Source: Bacillota bacterium | GTDB taxonomy: Bacteria; Bacillota; Clostridia; Peptostreptococcales; Anaerovoracaceae | Assembly (NCBI GenBank): GCA_017443515.1 | Contig: JAFRXM010000061.1 | Coordinates: forward strand, 1-64,000 | Length of the DNA stretch: 64,000 nt | Reading direction: 5' to 3' | In this document: positions 50,572 to 59,300 of the stretch, one piece after another | Layout: each line of letters begins with the position of its first letter | Position numbering within the stretch: the first letter of the stretch is position 1 | Program-made: the position numbers and the translations under genes | Notes under the pieces: model-generated | What the model saw: only the letters and a program-made list of their open reading frames with translations | Databases searched by the model: none | Told to the model about the DNA's origin: nothing

Positions 50572-50925
50572 CTATTTCCTTTCCGGCTCAAACTGCAGTT
50601 TGTCGCAGTCCGCCCATACTTTTTCTATGTTGTAGTGCTCTCTCTGAGCCCTTGTGAACACGTTTACTATGATGTCGCCGAAGTCAAGCAGCACCCAGCC
50701 GCTCTCTCCGACGCCTTCCCTGTGGTGCAAAGGCTGGCCTGCTTCGGCCATCTTGTCCTCCGCCGCGTCTGCCAGCGCGTCTACAAGCCTTGCATTTGGG
50801 GCATCTGCGATCACAAAGAAGTCCGCAAAACCGCTCTTTTCTGCGATATCCAGAATGACTATGTCCTGGCCTTTTTTCGCGTCAAGAGTCTTTGCTGTCA
50901 TCAGTGCTAGTTCCTTATTTTCCAT
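50572..50925 (-). CDS. rsfS: Ribosomal silencing factor RsfS
   Basis: A 117-residue protein that binds L14 and keeps ribosomal subunits apart in starvation. ADFFVIADAPNARLVDALAD and GWVLLDFGDIIVNVFTRAQREHYNIEKVW are the conserved blocks. It overlaps the nadD-yqeK fusion by 11 bases and precedes leuS by six. Confidence 0.95.
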   Translation of the reverse strand: MENKELALMTAKTLDAKKGQDIVILDIAEKSGFADFFVIADAPNARLVDALADAAEDKMAEAGQPLHHREGVGESGWVLLDFGDIIVNVFTRAQREHYNIEKVWADCDKLQFEPERK

Positions 50926-52057
50926 GGTCTCCTCCTTTGGGGACTGCTGCAGTATTCTTAAGCCAGTCTATGCAGGCCTGTGTGTCGGGGTGGCAGCCGT
51001 GGCCGCTTTGTTCTTCGTGGACCTTAAGTCGCTCCATTATCATGAGGTAGCTGCCGTAAAGGTCGTCGGTTATAGAAGCGCGCAGTTTTGCAACTTCCGC
51101 GTAAGTACGGGTCTCTTCCAGAAGGTCCGCCATCTTGAGAATTATCTCTGTAAGACCCTCTTCGGCGTGCCCTGTGGTATGGTAGCGCACCGCATTTAAG
51201 ATGTCCTGATCGGTGATGCCCCAGTCCTTTTCCAGGTGTTCTGCGGCCAAGGGGCCGTGAGACAGGTTCCCTTCATCGCGGTAGGCGTCGTGGAAGATCG
51301 CGGCGGTCTCGACCTTTTCCCTGATCTCCTGGCTCACGCCGTACCTTTCGCAGAGTTCCTGGGCCTTTCTTACGACATGTATGGTGTGCGCAAAGCGGCT
51401 GGGTTTGACGTTCTTCCTCACAAAGGTCCCGAGCCTTCTTGTGAGGCTGTCGTACAGGCCGTGCGATTCTATGTATTCTATGACAGGGTCGGGCGTTATG
51501 AATTTTATGCTCTGCCCGAATCGCAGCCGCTCCCTCATGTCCGAAGACGAGATCTCAAGCTCCGGCGATTCGAATATCCTGATGTTGCAGGTCGGGTACT
51601 TTGCCTTGAGCCTTGCGCAGACCTGGTCCACTTTTTTTCGGCTCTCGCCTTTTCTGTAAATACTTATGAAACCGAAGTTTTCGATAAGTTCCGGCCCTTT
51701 CTTCCAGTCCTCAAGCTTTATAAGAGTGTCGCTTCCGAGGATGAAATAGATCTCCGTGTCTTCGGGAAGTTCTTCCCTGAAGTGCATCAGCGTGTCGTAG
51801 GTGTACGAAGGGCCGTCGCGGAGTATCTCAAAATCGGACACTTCCATGCCGGGGGCATCGCCTATGGCAAGCTCCACCATTCGCATGCGGTCCTCGCCGG
51901 AAGGCTGCTCGCGGCCCACCTTAAAAGGATTTACGTGCGCAGGCACGAATATGACCTTGTCAAGGCCCGCTATCTCCCTTACCTGCTCCGCAAGTATCAG
52001 GTGCCCGTTATGTATGGGATTGAAGCTCCCTCCGAATACTCCTACACGCTTTGGCAT
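50915..52057 (-). CDS. nadD: NadD-YqeK fusion: nicotinate-nucleotide adenylyltransferase plus HD-domain hydrolase
   Basis: A 380-residue fusion. The N-terminal half (about 1-205) is NadD, which forms deamido-NAD from nicotinate mononucleotide and ATP: GVFGGSFNPIHNGHL with the HxGH site, FILGSDTL, and ISSSDMRERLR. The C-terminal half (about 210-380) is a YqeK-type HD phosphohydrolase (AAIFHDAYRD, RYHTTGH, ADLLEETR), whose relatives cleave Ap4A. In B. subtilis these are two neighbouring genes. The ATG at 52057 overlaps the aspS stop with GGAG before it. No frame break lies between the domains. Confidence 0.9.
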   Translation of the reverse strand: MPKRVGVFGGSFNPIHNGHLILAEQVREIAGLDKVIFVPAHVNPFKVGREQPSGEDRMRMVELAIGDAPGMEVSDFEILRDGPSYTYDTLMHFREELPEDTEIYFILGSDTLIKLEDWKKGPELIENFGFISIYRKGESRKKVDQVCARLKAKYPTCNIRIFESPELEISSSDMRERLRFGQSIKFITPDPVIEYIESHGLYDSLTRRLGTFVRKNVKPSRFAHTIHVVRKAQELCERYGVSQEIREKVETAAIFHDAYRDEGNLSHGPLAAEHLEKDWGITDQDILNAVRYHTTGHAEEGLTEIILKMADLLEETRTYAEVAKLRASITDDLYGSYLMIMERLKVHEEQSGHGCHPDTQACIDWLKNTAAVPKGGDHGK

Positions 52058-53835
52058 CACTTCTCCGCTAAGTTTATTGCAATTGAAAGCTCGTCAAGCT
52101 GCTGCTGCAAAACGATAGTGGGCGCTTCGGACATCACGCACTGCGCGTTCTGGTTCTTGGGGAACGCGATGACCTGGCGTATGTCGTCAGTTCCAAGGAG
52201 CAGCATGCAGAGCCTGTCCAGACCGAAGGCCAGACCGCCGTGAGGAGGCGCGCCGTACTTGAAAGCGTCGATGAAGAATCCGAACCTCGTGCGGATCTCG
52301 TCCTCGGAAAGCCTTAAGACTTCAAAAATAGTCTGCTGCAGCTCGCTGTCGTGTATCCTTATGGATCCGCCGCCTGCTTCGTAACCGTTTATTACTATAT
52401 CGTACGCGTCCGCGTAGATCTTGTCCAGTTCGCCTGTCTTGAGGTACTTTATATGTTCCTTTTTGGGCGATGTGAACGGATGGTGCATCGCGGTGTAGCG
52501 TTGCTCTTCCTCGGACCACTCGAACATCGGGAAGTCCACGACCCATAAAAGCTTGTATTCGTTCGGATCCAACATGCCGAGCTTTGAAGCAAGATCCCTT
52601 CTTAAGAAGCCCAGAGCCGACCAGACGACAGTCTTAGGACCGCTGCAGATGAGTATGAGATCCCCTGCCTTGGCACCGAACTTATCGCAAAGCGCAGCCA
52701 GCTCTTCCTGAGAGAAGAACTTGTTTACAGAAGACTTTATTTCGTTAGCTTCCTTGCGTATCCATACCAGTCCCTTAGCGCCGAAGGTCTTTACGGATTC
52801 GACCATCTTGTCTATGTCCTTGCGCGAGAACTTCTCCGAGCACCCGTTGAAATTGATGCCCATAACTTTTTCGCCCTCAGCGATGGCCTTTGTGAACACC
52901 TCGAAACTGCAGTCTTTTACGGCCTCAGCAATATCCACCAGCTCGAATCCGAAGCGCAGGTCCGGCTTATCGGAACCGAAGTGGTTCATGGCCTCGTCCC
53001 AGGAGAGCCTGGGAAGCGGGGTCTCGATATCTATACCCTTCATCTCCTTGAAGAGCCTCTTGAGGAAGGCCTCCTGAACAGCTATTATATCGTCCTGGTC
53101 CACGAAGGACATCTCGAGGTCTATCTGGGTGAATTCCGGCTGGCGATCCGCCCTGAGGTCTTCATCGCGGTAGCACTTGGCTATCTGAACGTACCTGTCG
53201 GTGCCGCCTATCATCAGCAGCTGCTTGAACTGCTGCGGGCTCTGCGGAAGAGCGTAGAACTTTCCGGGGTTCACGCGGCTTGGAACGAGGTAGTCCCTTG
53301 CGCCTTCCGGGGTGGGCTTGGCAAGGACCGGAGTCTCGATCTCAGTAAATCCGTTCTCGAAGTAGAAGTTACGGATGACGTTGTACATCCTGCTCCTGAA
53401 CTGCAGGGTCTTCTGCATGGAAGGCTTGCGCAGGTCCAGGTACCTGTATTTGAGGCGCAGATCGCCTGATACGTTGTCGTCGTCCTTGATGTAGATCGGC
53501 GGAGTATCGGATTCGGAATAGATGCTGAGCTCTTCAGCTACGATCTCTATGAAGCCGGTCTCGAGCTCTTCATTCTTGGACTCCCTTTCGCAGACAGTGC
53601 CTGTGACGCCGACGCAGTATTCGCCGCGCAGGCTGTTGGCCTTCTCCACGACGTCCGCCGGGGTGCCGTTTCCGAAAACGACCTGAACTATACCGCTGCG
53701 GTCGCGGATGTCGGCAAATATGAGGTTTCCGAGCCTTCTGTTCTTCTGGACCCAGCCGTTGACTGTGACCTTTTCACCTATGTTCTCTTTTCTCAGCACG
53801 CCGCAGTAATGCGTGCGCTTCAGCAACTTATCCAT
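52057..53835 (-). CDS. aspS: Aspartyl-tRNA synthetase
   Basis: Class IIb synthetase of 592 residues: N-terminal OB-fold anticodon domain (VNGWVQKNRRLGNLIFADIRD), class II core (FTEIETPVL, QSPQQFKQLLM, RDEDLRADRQPEFTQID), bacterial GAD insertion (about 285-420), and motif 3 GLAFGLDRL. It overlaps hisS by eight bases, in the hisS-aspS pair typical for Bacillota. Whether it also charges tRNA-Asn is not shown here. Confidence 0.97.
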   Translation of the reverse strand: MDKLLKRTHYCGVLRKENIGEKVTVNGWVQKNRRLGNLIFADIRDRSGIVQVVFGNGTPADVVEKANSLRGEYCVGVTGTVCERESKNEELETGFIEIVAEELSIYSESDTPPIYIKDDDNVSGDLRLKYRYLDLRKPSMQKTLQFRSRMYNVIRNFYFENGFTEIETPVLAKPTPEGARDYLVPSRVNPGKFYALPQSPQQFKQLLMIGGTDRYVQIAKCYRDEDLRADRQPEFTQIDLEMSFVDQDDIIAVQEAFLKRLFKEMKGIDIETPLPRLSWDEAMNHFGSDKPDLRFGFELVDIAEAVKDCSFEVFTKAIAEGEKVMGINFNGCSEKFSRKDIDKMVESVKTFGAKGLVWIRKEANEIKSSVNKFFSQEELAALCDKFGAKAGDLILICSGPKTVVWSALGFLRRDLASKLGMLDPNEYKLLWVVDFPMFEWSEEEQRYTAMHHPFTSPKKEHIKYLKTGELDKIYADAYDIVINGYEAGGGSIRIHDSELQQTIFEVLRLSEDEIRTRFGFFIDAFKYGAPPHGGLAFGLDRLCMLLLGTDDIRQVIAFPKNQNAQCVMSEAPTIVLQQQLDELSIAINLAEK

Positions 53836-55084
53836 ATACTCTCCTTAAAACGTCTATGATCTCGCCTGCAGGCACTTCCTGCTGCGAGGAATTTGCCATG
53901 TCGCGCAGGGACACCACGCCTTTTGCCATCTCATCGTCGCCGATGACGACCACGTAGCGCGCTCCTGCCCTGTCGGCGTACTTGAACTGAGCCTTAAGGC
54001 CCCTTTCCATAACGTCTATTATAACTCTAATTCCGCTTTCGCGCATCTGTTTTGTGAGCTTAAGAGCCGCTTCTTTCGCGCTTTCTCCAAGGCCGCAGAC
54101 CATTACGTCGCAGACGGAAGGCGCTTTTGGCTCCTTACCGGAAGCCTCCAGGATAAGAAGCAACCTTTCTATGCCCAGACCGAAGCCTACGCCGGGCGTT
54201 GCGGGTCCGCCGAGCTGCTCTATCAGGTTGTCGTAGCGGCCTCCGCCGCAGACCGTCGCCTGGGAACCGAGCTTGTCGGATATAAACTCGAAGGCGGTCT
54301 TCGTGTAGTAATCGAGGCCCCTTACGATGCCGGGGTCTACCTCGTAGGGAATTCCGTATACATCAAGAAGCGCTTTAAGTTCGTCAAACGCACTGCGGCA
54401 GTCCTCGCAGAGATAGTCCAGCATGTGCGGAGCGCCTTCTGCTATCTTCTGGCACTCGGGGCTCTTGCAATCCAGTATGCGCATCGGGTTGCGCTCAAAA
54501 CGGCTCTTGCAGGTATCGCAGAGCCTGTCGTAATTGGGGCGCAGGAAATCCTGCAGGGCTTTGCGGTACTCTGCTCTGCACTTCGGGCAGCCTATGCTGT
54601 TTATGTGCAGTTTAGCGTCGTCTATGCCAACGGATGTGAGGAAGTCGTAGGCCAGCAGGATTACTTCGGCGTCTGCCATCATCTTATCGGATCCGAACAC
54701 CTCTATTCCGAACTGGTGGAACTCCCTCTGGCGGCCTTTCTGCATCTTCTCGTAGCGGTAGCACGGGGTGATGTAATAGTACTTTGCCGGAAGACCGTCC
54801 GCGTAGAGCTTGTTTTCTATGAAAGACCTTCCGACGCCCGCGGTGCCTTCGGGCTTAAGGGACAGGCTGCGTCCCGCGATCTCAAAGGTGTACATCTCTT
54901 TCTGCACGACGTCCGTGGTATCGCCGATGCCGCGCGAGAACAGCTCCGTGTGCTCTATTATTGGAGTGCGGATCTCTGTAAATCCGTATTTTTCTGCTGT
55001 TTTGCGGAAAGTCTCTTCTGCCAGCTGCCATTTGTATACGTCCTTTGGAAGTATATCTTTTGTGCCTTTGGGAATGCTTATCAT
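53828..55084 (-). CDS. hisS: Histidyl-tRNA synthetase
   Basis: Class IIa synthetase of 418 residues beginning MISIPKGTKDILP. The histidine-specific motifs RGLDYYTKTAFEF and GGGRYDNL, motif 2 CYRYEKMQKGRQREFHQFG and motif 3 GLGIERLLL are present. A four-cysteine cluster (CPKCRAEY, CDTCKSRF and nearby) may bind zinc, as in several clostridial enzymes. It overlaps hemZ by four bases. Confidence 0.96.
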   Translation of the reverse strand: MISIPKGTKDILPKDVYKWQLAEETFRKTAEKYGFTEIRTPIIEHTELFSRGIGDTTDVVQKEMYTFEIAGRSLSLKPEGTAGVGRSFIENKLYADGLPAKYYYITPCYRYEKMQKGRQREFHQFGIEVFGSDKMMADAEVILLAYDFLTSVGIDDAKLHINSIGCPKCRAEYRKALQDFLRPNYDRLCDTCKSRFERNPMRILDCKSPECQKIAEGAPHMLDYLCEDCRSAFDELKALLDVYGIPYEVDPGIVRGLDYYTKTAFEFISDKLGSQATVCGGGRYDNLIEQLGGPATPGVGFGLGIERLLLILEASGKEPKAPSVCDVMVCGLGESAKEAALKLTKQMRESGIRVIIDVMERGLKAQFKYADRAGARYVVVIGDDEMAKGVVSLRDMANSSQQEVPAGEIIDVLRRVYG

Positions 55085-56454
55085 AAGCCTTCTTCCTTTC
55101 TTTTTATCATCTCATCGATCCTGTCGATGTAGATCTCGTAGTTCGATACGTTCGCGACTCTTTCGAGCCTGTCCTCAGCCGGATAGTAGACCTTTGAGAT
55201 GCCTCCGGCGCCGAGAGCTATTATGGTCTGGTCCTCTTCCATGATGCGCATGTTGTAGAGGCTTGCGGTGTTGCCCCTGCAGTAGCCGACGTTCTCGAAG
55301 TTTCCGGCCATGTGCTTCTGGCGGTAGAGGTAGTAAGGCTCGTAGCCCTCTTCCTTAAGGATGGCGGAGCCTTTTTCAAGCATATGCCTTACTGTACTGC
55401 CCTGCCTGTAGGAATAGCCGCTGTCCTCTTCTATGAGGCGCGAGCCGCGTTTTACGGCAAGGGTATGCACGGTTATGTTTTCCGGCCCGAGCTCTGTGAC
55501 TTTGCGGAGCGATCCTTCGAAATCCTCAGGGCTCTCCTGCGGAAGGCCCGCGATAAGGTCCATGTTTATGCATTCCATGCCGCAGGACCTCGCTAAAGCG
55601 AAAGCTTCTTCTATCTGCACGGGCGTGTGCTGACGGCCGATCAGCTCCAGAGTATGCTGCTTCATGGTCTGCGGGTTTATGCTTATGCGGCCCGCGCCGG
55701 CCGTTTTTATGGCTTTAAGCTTTGCCTCGGTGATCGTATCGGGACGCCCGCATTCCACCGTGAATTCGGCTGTTTTCGGCCTTAAAAAGGCACCGGAAAC
55801 GCTTTGCACTATTTCGGAAAACATGCTGTCGGTAAGCGACGTGGGCGTACCTCCGCCTATGTATATCGATTCCGCGTACAGGCCTCGCTGCTCCATCATT
55901 TCCGAGACAGCCGCGATCTCTTTATAAAGCGCTTTGAGGTACTTTGCGGCTGCATCATCTTTGAACCTGTTTGAGGTGAAGGAGCAGTAAAGGCACCTTG
56001 TGGGGCAAAAAGGTATGCCTACATAGACTCCGCAGGCCGCCGGGCTCTTGTCGCATTTTATCCGCTGCTGTACCTCCCAGGTGTTCCTTAGCAGTCCGAT
56101 CTTTGAGTCCGTTACGAAGTATTCTTTTTTCAGCGCTTCTTCAGCATTATCAGGGCTACCAAGGCGCCTTGAAAGCTGCGAAAAGAGCTTTCCGGGCCTA
56201 ACCCCGGTAAGCGTGCCCCAGTCGGGAACGACGCCTGTCTTTTCCGCAAGGTACGAAAACAGCGCCCTCTTCTGGGCGTTCCTGTCCATTTCTTCTGGTC
56301 CGGGTACAGCAAACACTTCCGCGGACGCTCCTTCGGACGTTTCTTCCTCAGTTTCGTCCGAAAACTCAAGCTCCTCCGCGGGAGCGAACATCTTCGCGAG
56401 CTCTGTAAGCTCGTACCTGTTTTTTTCGTCCTGTATCTTTATTCTATACGACAA
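55081..56454 (-). CDS. hemZ: HemZ-type radical SAM coproporphyrinogen dehydrogenase-like protein
   Basis: A 457-residue protein. The N-terminal region (about 1-150) is specific to HemZ; the radical-SAM cluster lies in PFCPTRCLYCSF, followed by SIYIGGGTPTSL and GLPQESPEDFEGSL. Proteins of this group resemble oxygen-independent coproporphyrinogen III oxidase (HemN), but genuine heme-synthesis activity is not certain and no heme genes are nearby. Position between the MBL hydrolase and hisS is the standard clostridial one. Confidence 0.88.
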   Translation of the reverse strand: MSYRIKIQDEKNRYELTELAKMFAPAEELEFSDETEEETSEGASAEVFAVPGPEEMDRNAQKRALFSYLAEKTGVVPDWGTLTGVRPGKLFSQLSRRLGSPDNAEEALKKEYFVTDSKIGLLRNTWEVQQRIKCDKSPAACGVYVGIPFCPTRCLYCSFTSNRFKDDAAAKYLKALYKEIAAVSEMMEQRGLYAESIYIGGGTPTSLTDSMFSEIVQSVSGAFLRPKTAEFTVECGRPDTITEAKLKAIKTAGAGRISINPQTMKQHTLELIGRQHTPVQIEEAFALARSCGMECINMDLIAGLPQESPEDFEGSLRKVTELGPENITVHTLAVKRGSRLIEEDSGYSYRQGSTVRHMLEKGSAILKEEGYEPYYLYRQKHMAGNFENVGYCRGNTASLYNMRIMEEDQTIIALGAGGISKVYYPAEDRLERVANVSNYEIYIDRIDEMIKRKEEGL

Positions 56455-57052
56455 ACGGATTGTACCTTTTTTCGTAACCTATCGTAGTTTCGCCCATGTG
56501 GCCGGGAAGCACCAGCGTATCTTCCGGCAGCGTAAAGAGTTTGTTTTTAAGCGTATCCAGCAGGGTGTCCCAGTCTCCTCCGTAAAGATCGGTCCTTCCG
56601 ACAGACCTCTGGAAGAGCGTATCGCCGGAAAACAGCACTTTGTCCACTAAAATACTCATGCCGCCCACGGTATGTCCCGGGCACTCGATGAACTTCAGCA
56701 GCAGGTCTCCGACCATTACTGTGTCGCCGTCCACAACTTCAAGATCTGCTTTATATCCGCCTTTGCCGCCGCTAATGTCGCGGTTCAGGAGCATCTTGCG
56801 TTCCTTGCGGCAGGCTATCATCTTGATGTCCGGGAAGTTTTCCTTAAAGAAATTTATCCCGCCGGTATGGTCACCGTGGCCGTGGGTTATTATCATGTAC
56901 TGAAGGTCCAGACCGTACATCTCAACGGCGTCCTGGACTTCTTCAAGCGGGCTGCCCGGGTCTACGATGAAAGCCTTTTTGGTATCGGTATCCCACGCCA
57001 GGTAAGCGTTGGTCCCGTATCCGTTATTACAGATAAATCTTCTGATCTCCAT
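56444..57052 (-). CDS. Metallo-beta-lactamase-fold hydrolase (glyoxalase II-like)
   Basis: A 202-residue MBL protein: metal motif THGHGDHTGG, further ligands in ECPGHTVGGMS and LFSGDTLFQRSVGRTD, and VLPGHMGETTIGYEK. Such stand-alone proteins are annotated as hydroxyacylglutathione hydrolase-like, but the glutathione-binding C-terminal domain of true GloB is missing, so the substrate is unknown. It is two bases from relA and overlaps hemZ by 11. Confidence 0.9.
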   Translation of the reverse strand: MEIRRFICNNGYGTNAYLAWDTDTKKAFIVDPGSPLEEVQDAVEMYGLDLQYMIITHGHGDHTGGINFFKENFPDIKMIACRKERKMLLNRDISGGKGGYKADLEVVDGDTVMVGDLLLKFIECPGHTVGGMSILVDKVLFSGDTLFQRSVGRTDLYGGDWDTLLDTLKNKLFTLPEDTLVLPGHMGETTIGYEKRYNPFVV

Positions 57053-57054
57053 AG

Positions 57055-59229
57055 TTAGTAGTTAGTCCTGTAAACATCTATTACGTCTTTTATCTGGCGG
57101 AAGCGGCCTATGGCCTTCTCAACGTCGCCGATGTTGCTTATCTGCAGCATCAGGTTGAGCGTGGACATTCCGTTGTTGTCCGCCACGGCGTGCACGCTGG
57201 AAAGGTTGATGTCCATATCGTCGCAGACCTTGGAAACATCGGAGAACAGGCCCTTCCTGTCGTCCGCAAGTATGGTTATTCCTGCGTCGAAGAACATGCC
57301 GCCGTCGCCGAGCTCCCACTCGACATCGATGAGGCGCGCCTGCTCTGCTTCGGGAAGGCTTAGTATATTTATGCAGTCCTTCCTGTGGATGCTTACGCCC
57401 CTGCCCTTGGTGGTGTAGCCTATGATCTCGTCGCCGGGGACCGGGTTGCAGCACCTGGAAAACCTTATGAGCAGGTTGTCCACTCCCTTTACGGTGACGC
57501 CTTTGCTGTTCTTTTTGGCGCGGGTCTTTGTTGCGTTCTCAAGGCGCTTTTCCTCGCGTTCCCTGCGTTTTATCTGAGCCTGCTCTTCTTCTCTGAAGTA
57601 GCTGAGGCAAAGAAGCAGCGTCTTGTTTATGATGGACCCGCCTGCCGACAGCGCTGCGTACAGATCGTCCACATTGCTGAAGTTCTGCGCCTTTGCGGCT
57701 CTTTCTACGTAGCTGGGCTTAAGTATCAGTGCCGCGTCGTAGTCCTTGCGCTTTGCTGCGCGTTCCAGGGTCTCTTTGCCTTTTCCGGTGCCCTGCACCT
57801 TGTTTTCTTTCTTGAGGTACTGGCGTATCTTGGTCTTGGCGGAGTTGGACTTTACTATCTTGAGCCAGTCTATGCTCGGGCCGCGGGAATTGGCCGAAGT
57901 TACGATCTCTACGATCTCGCCGTTCTTGAGCTCGTAGGTTATAGGCACCATCTTGCCGTTGACCTTGGCTCCGACGCACTTTTCGCCTACGCGGGAGTGT
58001 ATCTTGTACGCGAAGTCCAGAGGCGTGGAACCTGCCGGAAGCTCCAGAACGTCCCCTTTAGGCGTGAACACGAACACCTGGCTGGAGAACAGATCGACCT
58101 TAAGAGTCTCCAAAAAGTCCTTGGAATCCGGAACTTCCTTCTGCCACTCCAGGGTCTGGCGTATCCAGGCCAGCTTAACTTCTTCGTTGCCGCTGTCCGC
58201 GGTTATGCCTTCCTTGTACTTCCAGTGAGCCGCGATACCGTACTCAGCGACCCTGTGCATCTCCCAGGTGCGTATCTGTATCTCGAAAGGTATGCCGTTG
58301 CGCCTTAAGACCGTGGTGTGCAGCGACTGGTAGTGGTTGGACTTGGGCATAGCTATGTAGTCCTTGAAGCGCCCCGGTATGGGCGTCCACTTGGTGTGGA
58401 TCTGGCCGAGCACAGCGTAGCAGTCCTTTACGGAATCCACAATGATGCGCACAGCTGTAAGGTCGAAGATCTCGTCTATCTGCTTGTTCTGATAGATCAT
58501 CTTCTTGTATATACTGTAGTAGTGCTTCTCGCGGCCGTAGATCTCGTATTTTATCTCGAGTTTGTCGACCAGCTCCTTTATCTCGTCTATGAGCTGGTCC
58601 AGTGTTATGTGCCTGGCCCTGCGGCGTTTTTCCATCTCGCGGGCTATGTTGTTGTAGGCTTCCGGGTCAAGGTGCTGGAACGCGATATTTTCAAGCTCTA
58701 TCTTGAATTTGAACATTCCCAGGCGTGCCGCTATAGGCGCGTAGATCTCCAGTGTCTCGCGGCTCTTTTCCTTGATCTTTTCAGGAGTCTGGTAGTCTAT
58801 CGTCCGCATGTTGTGCAGGCGGTCGCAGACCTTTATTATGAGTATGCGTATGTCCTTGGACATGGCAAGGAACATCTTGCGGACGTTCTCAGCCTGTACA
58901 TCCTCCTTGGTGGTGTAGACCAGGTTGGTGAGCTTTGTTACGCCGTCCACCATTACAGCAATATCTTCGCCGAAATCCTTTTTAACATCGTCGATAGTAT
59001 AGGACGTGTCTTCTACGACATCGTGAAGCAGGCCCGCGGCTATGGTATGGTCGTCCATGCCAAGGTCTGCAAGTATCTTGCCGACGGCCATGGGATGGAT
59101 GATATACGGTTCCCCGGACTTTCTCAGCTGCCCGTTATGAAGTTCTTCGGCTTTTTTATAAGCCCGCTCCAGAAGATCCTCGTCGTAAGCGGGATTATAT
59201 TCCAAAAGCTCTTTTACGTATTCGGACAT
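57055..59229 (-). CDS. relA: Bifunctional (p)ppGpp synthetase/hydrolase (Rel)
   Basis: A 724-residue stringent-response enzyme. The hydrolase HD motif is LLHDVVEDT. In the synthetase domain the motif PGRFKDYIAMPK has RxKD, the form of bifunctional enzymes. TGS (DVLELPAGSTPLDFAYKIHS), the conserved cysteine/zinc-finger region (RFSRCCNPVPGDEI) and a C-terminal ACT domain follow. Full length, both activities expected. It may be transcribed from a promoter inside the yajC terminator and heads the long minus-strand run. Confidence 0.96.
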   Translation of the reverse strand: MSEYVKELLEYNPAYDEDLLERAYKKAEELHNGQLRKSGEPYIIHPMAVGKILADLGMDDHTIAAGLLHDVVEDTSYTIDDVKKDFGEDIAVMVDGVTKLTNLVYTTKEDVQAENVRKMFLAMSKDIRILIIKVCDRLHNMRTIDYQTPEKIKEKSRETLEIYAPIAARLGMFKFKIELENIAFQHLDPEAYNNIAREMEKRRRARHITLDQLIDEIKELVDKLEIKYEIYGREKHYYSIYKKMIYQNKQIDEIFDLTAVRIIVDSVKDCYAVLGQIHTKWTPIPGRFKDYIAMPKSNHYQSLHTTVLRRNGIPFEIQIRTWEMHRVAEYGIAAHWKYKEGITADSGNEEVKLAWIRQTLEWQKEVPDSKDFLETLKVDLFSSQVFVFTPKGDVLELPAGSTPLDFAYKIHSRVGEKCVGAKVNGKMVPITYELKNGEIVEIVTSANSRGPSIDWLKIVKSNSAKTKIRQYLKKENKVQGTGKGKETLERAAKRKDYDAALILKPSYVERAAKAQNFSNVDDLYAALSAGGSIINKTLLLCLSYFREEEQAQIKRREREEKRLENATKTRAKKNSKGVTVKGVDNLLIRFSRCCNPVPGDEIIGYTTKGRGVSIHRKDCINILSLPEAEQARLIDVEWELGDGGMFFDAGITILADDRKGLFSDVSKVCDDMDINLSSVHAVADNNGMSTLNLMLQISNIGDVEKAIGRFRQIKDVIDVYRTNY

Positions 59230-59243
59230 ATGCCACCTGGATA

Positions 59244-59272
59244 ATTATAAAAAACAAGGCATGCGCGCCCAA
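59244..59272 (-). promoter_or_regulatory. Possible relA promoter overlapping the yajC terminator
   Basis: On the minus strand TTGGGC (59267-59272), 17-base spacer and TATAAT (59244-59249). The spacer is the 3' arm and T-run of the yajC terminator. A transcript from here would have only about eight untranslated bases, still containing AGGTGG before the relA ATG. Confidence 0.4.
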
Positions 59273-59284
59273 GACGCACATGCC
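59250..59284 (-). terminator. Terminator of yajC
   Basis: On the minus strand GGCATGTGCG and CGCGCATGCC form a 10-bp stem (one G-U pair; plus-strand 59275-59284 and 59258-59267) with a seven-base loop, followed by TTGTTTTTT. Confidence 0.75.
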
Positions 59285-59300
59285 CCGCTGCCTGTCTGAC

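Noticed and set aside
51236-52243. A 335-codon plus-strand frame opposite nadD-yqeK and aspS
   Set aside because: It crosses a gene boundary of two certain minus-strand genes and has no family resemblance.
58318-59244. A 308-codon plus-strand frame opposite relA
   Set aside because: Antisense shadow of a well-supported gene; residue content (Leu/Val/Tyr-rich) is that expected from the reverse of relA.
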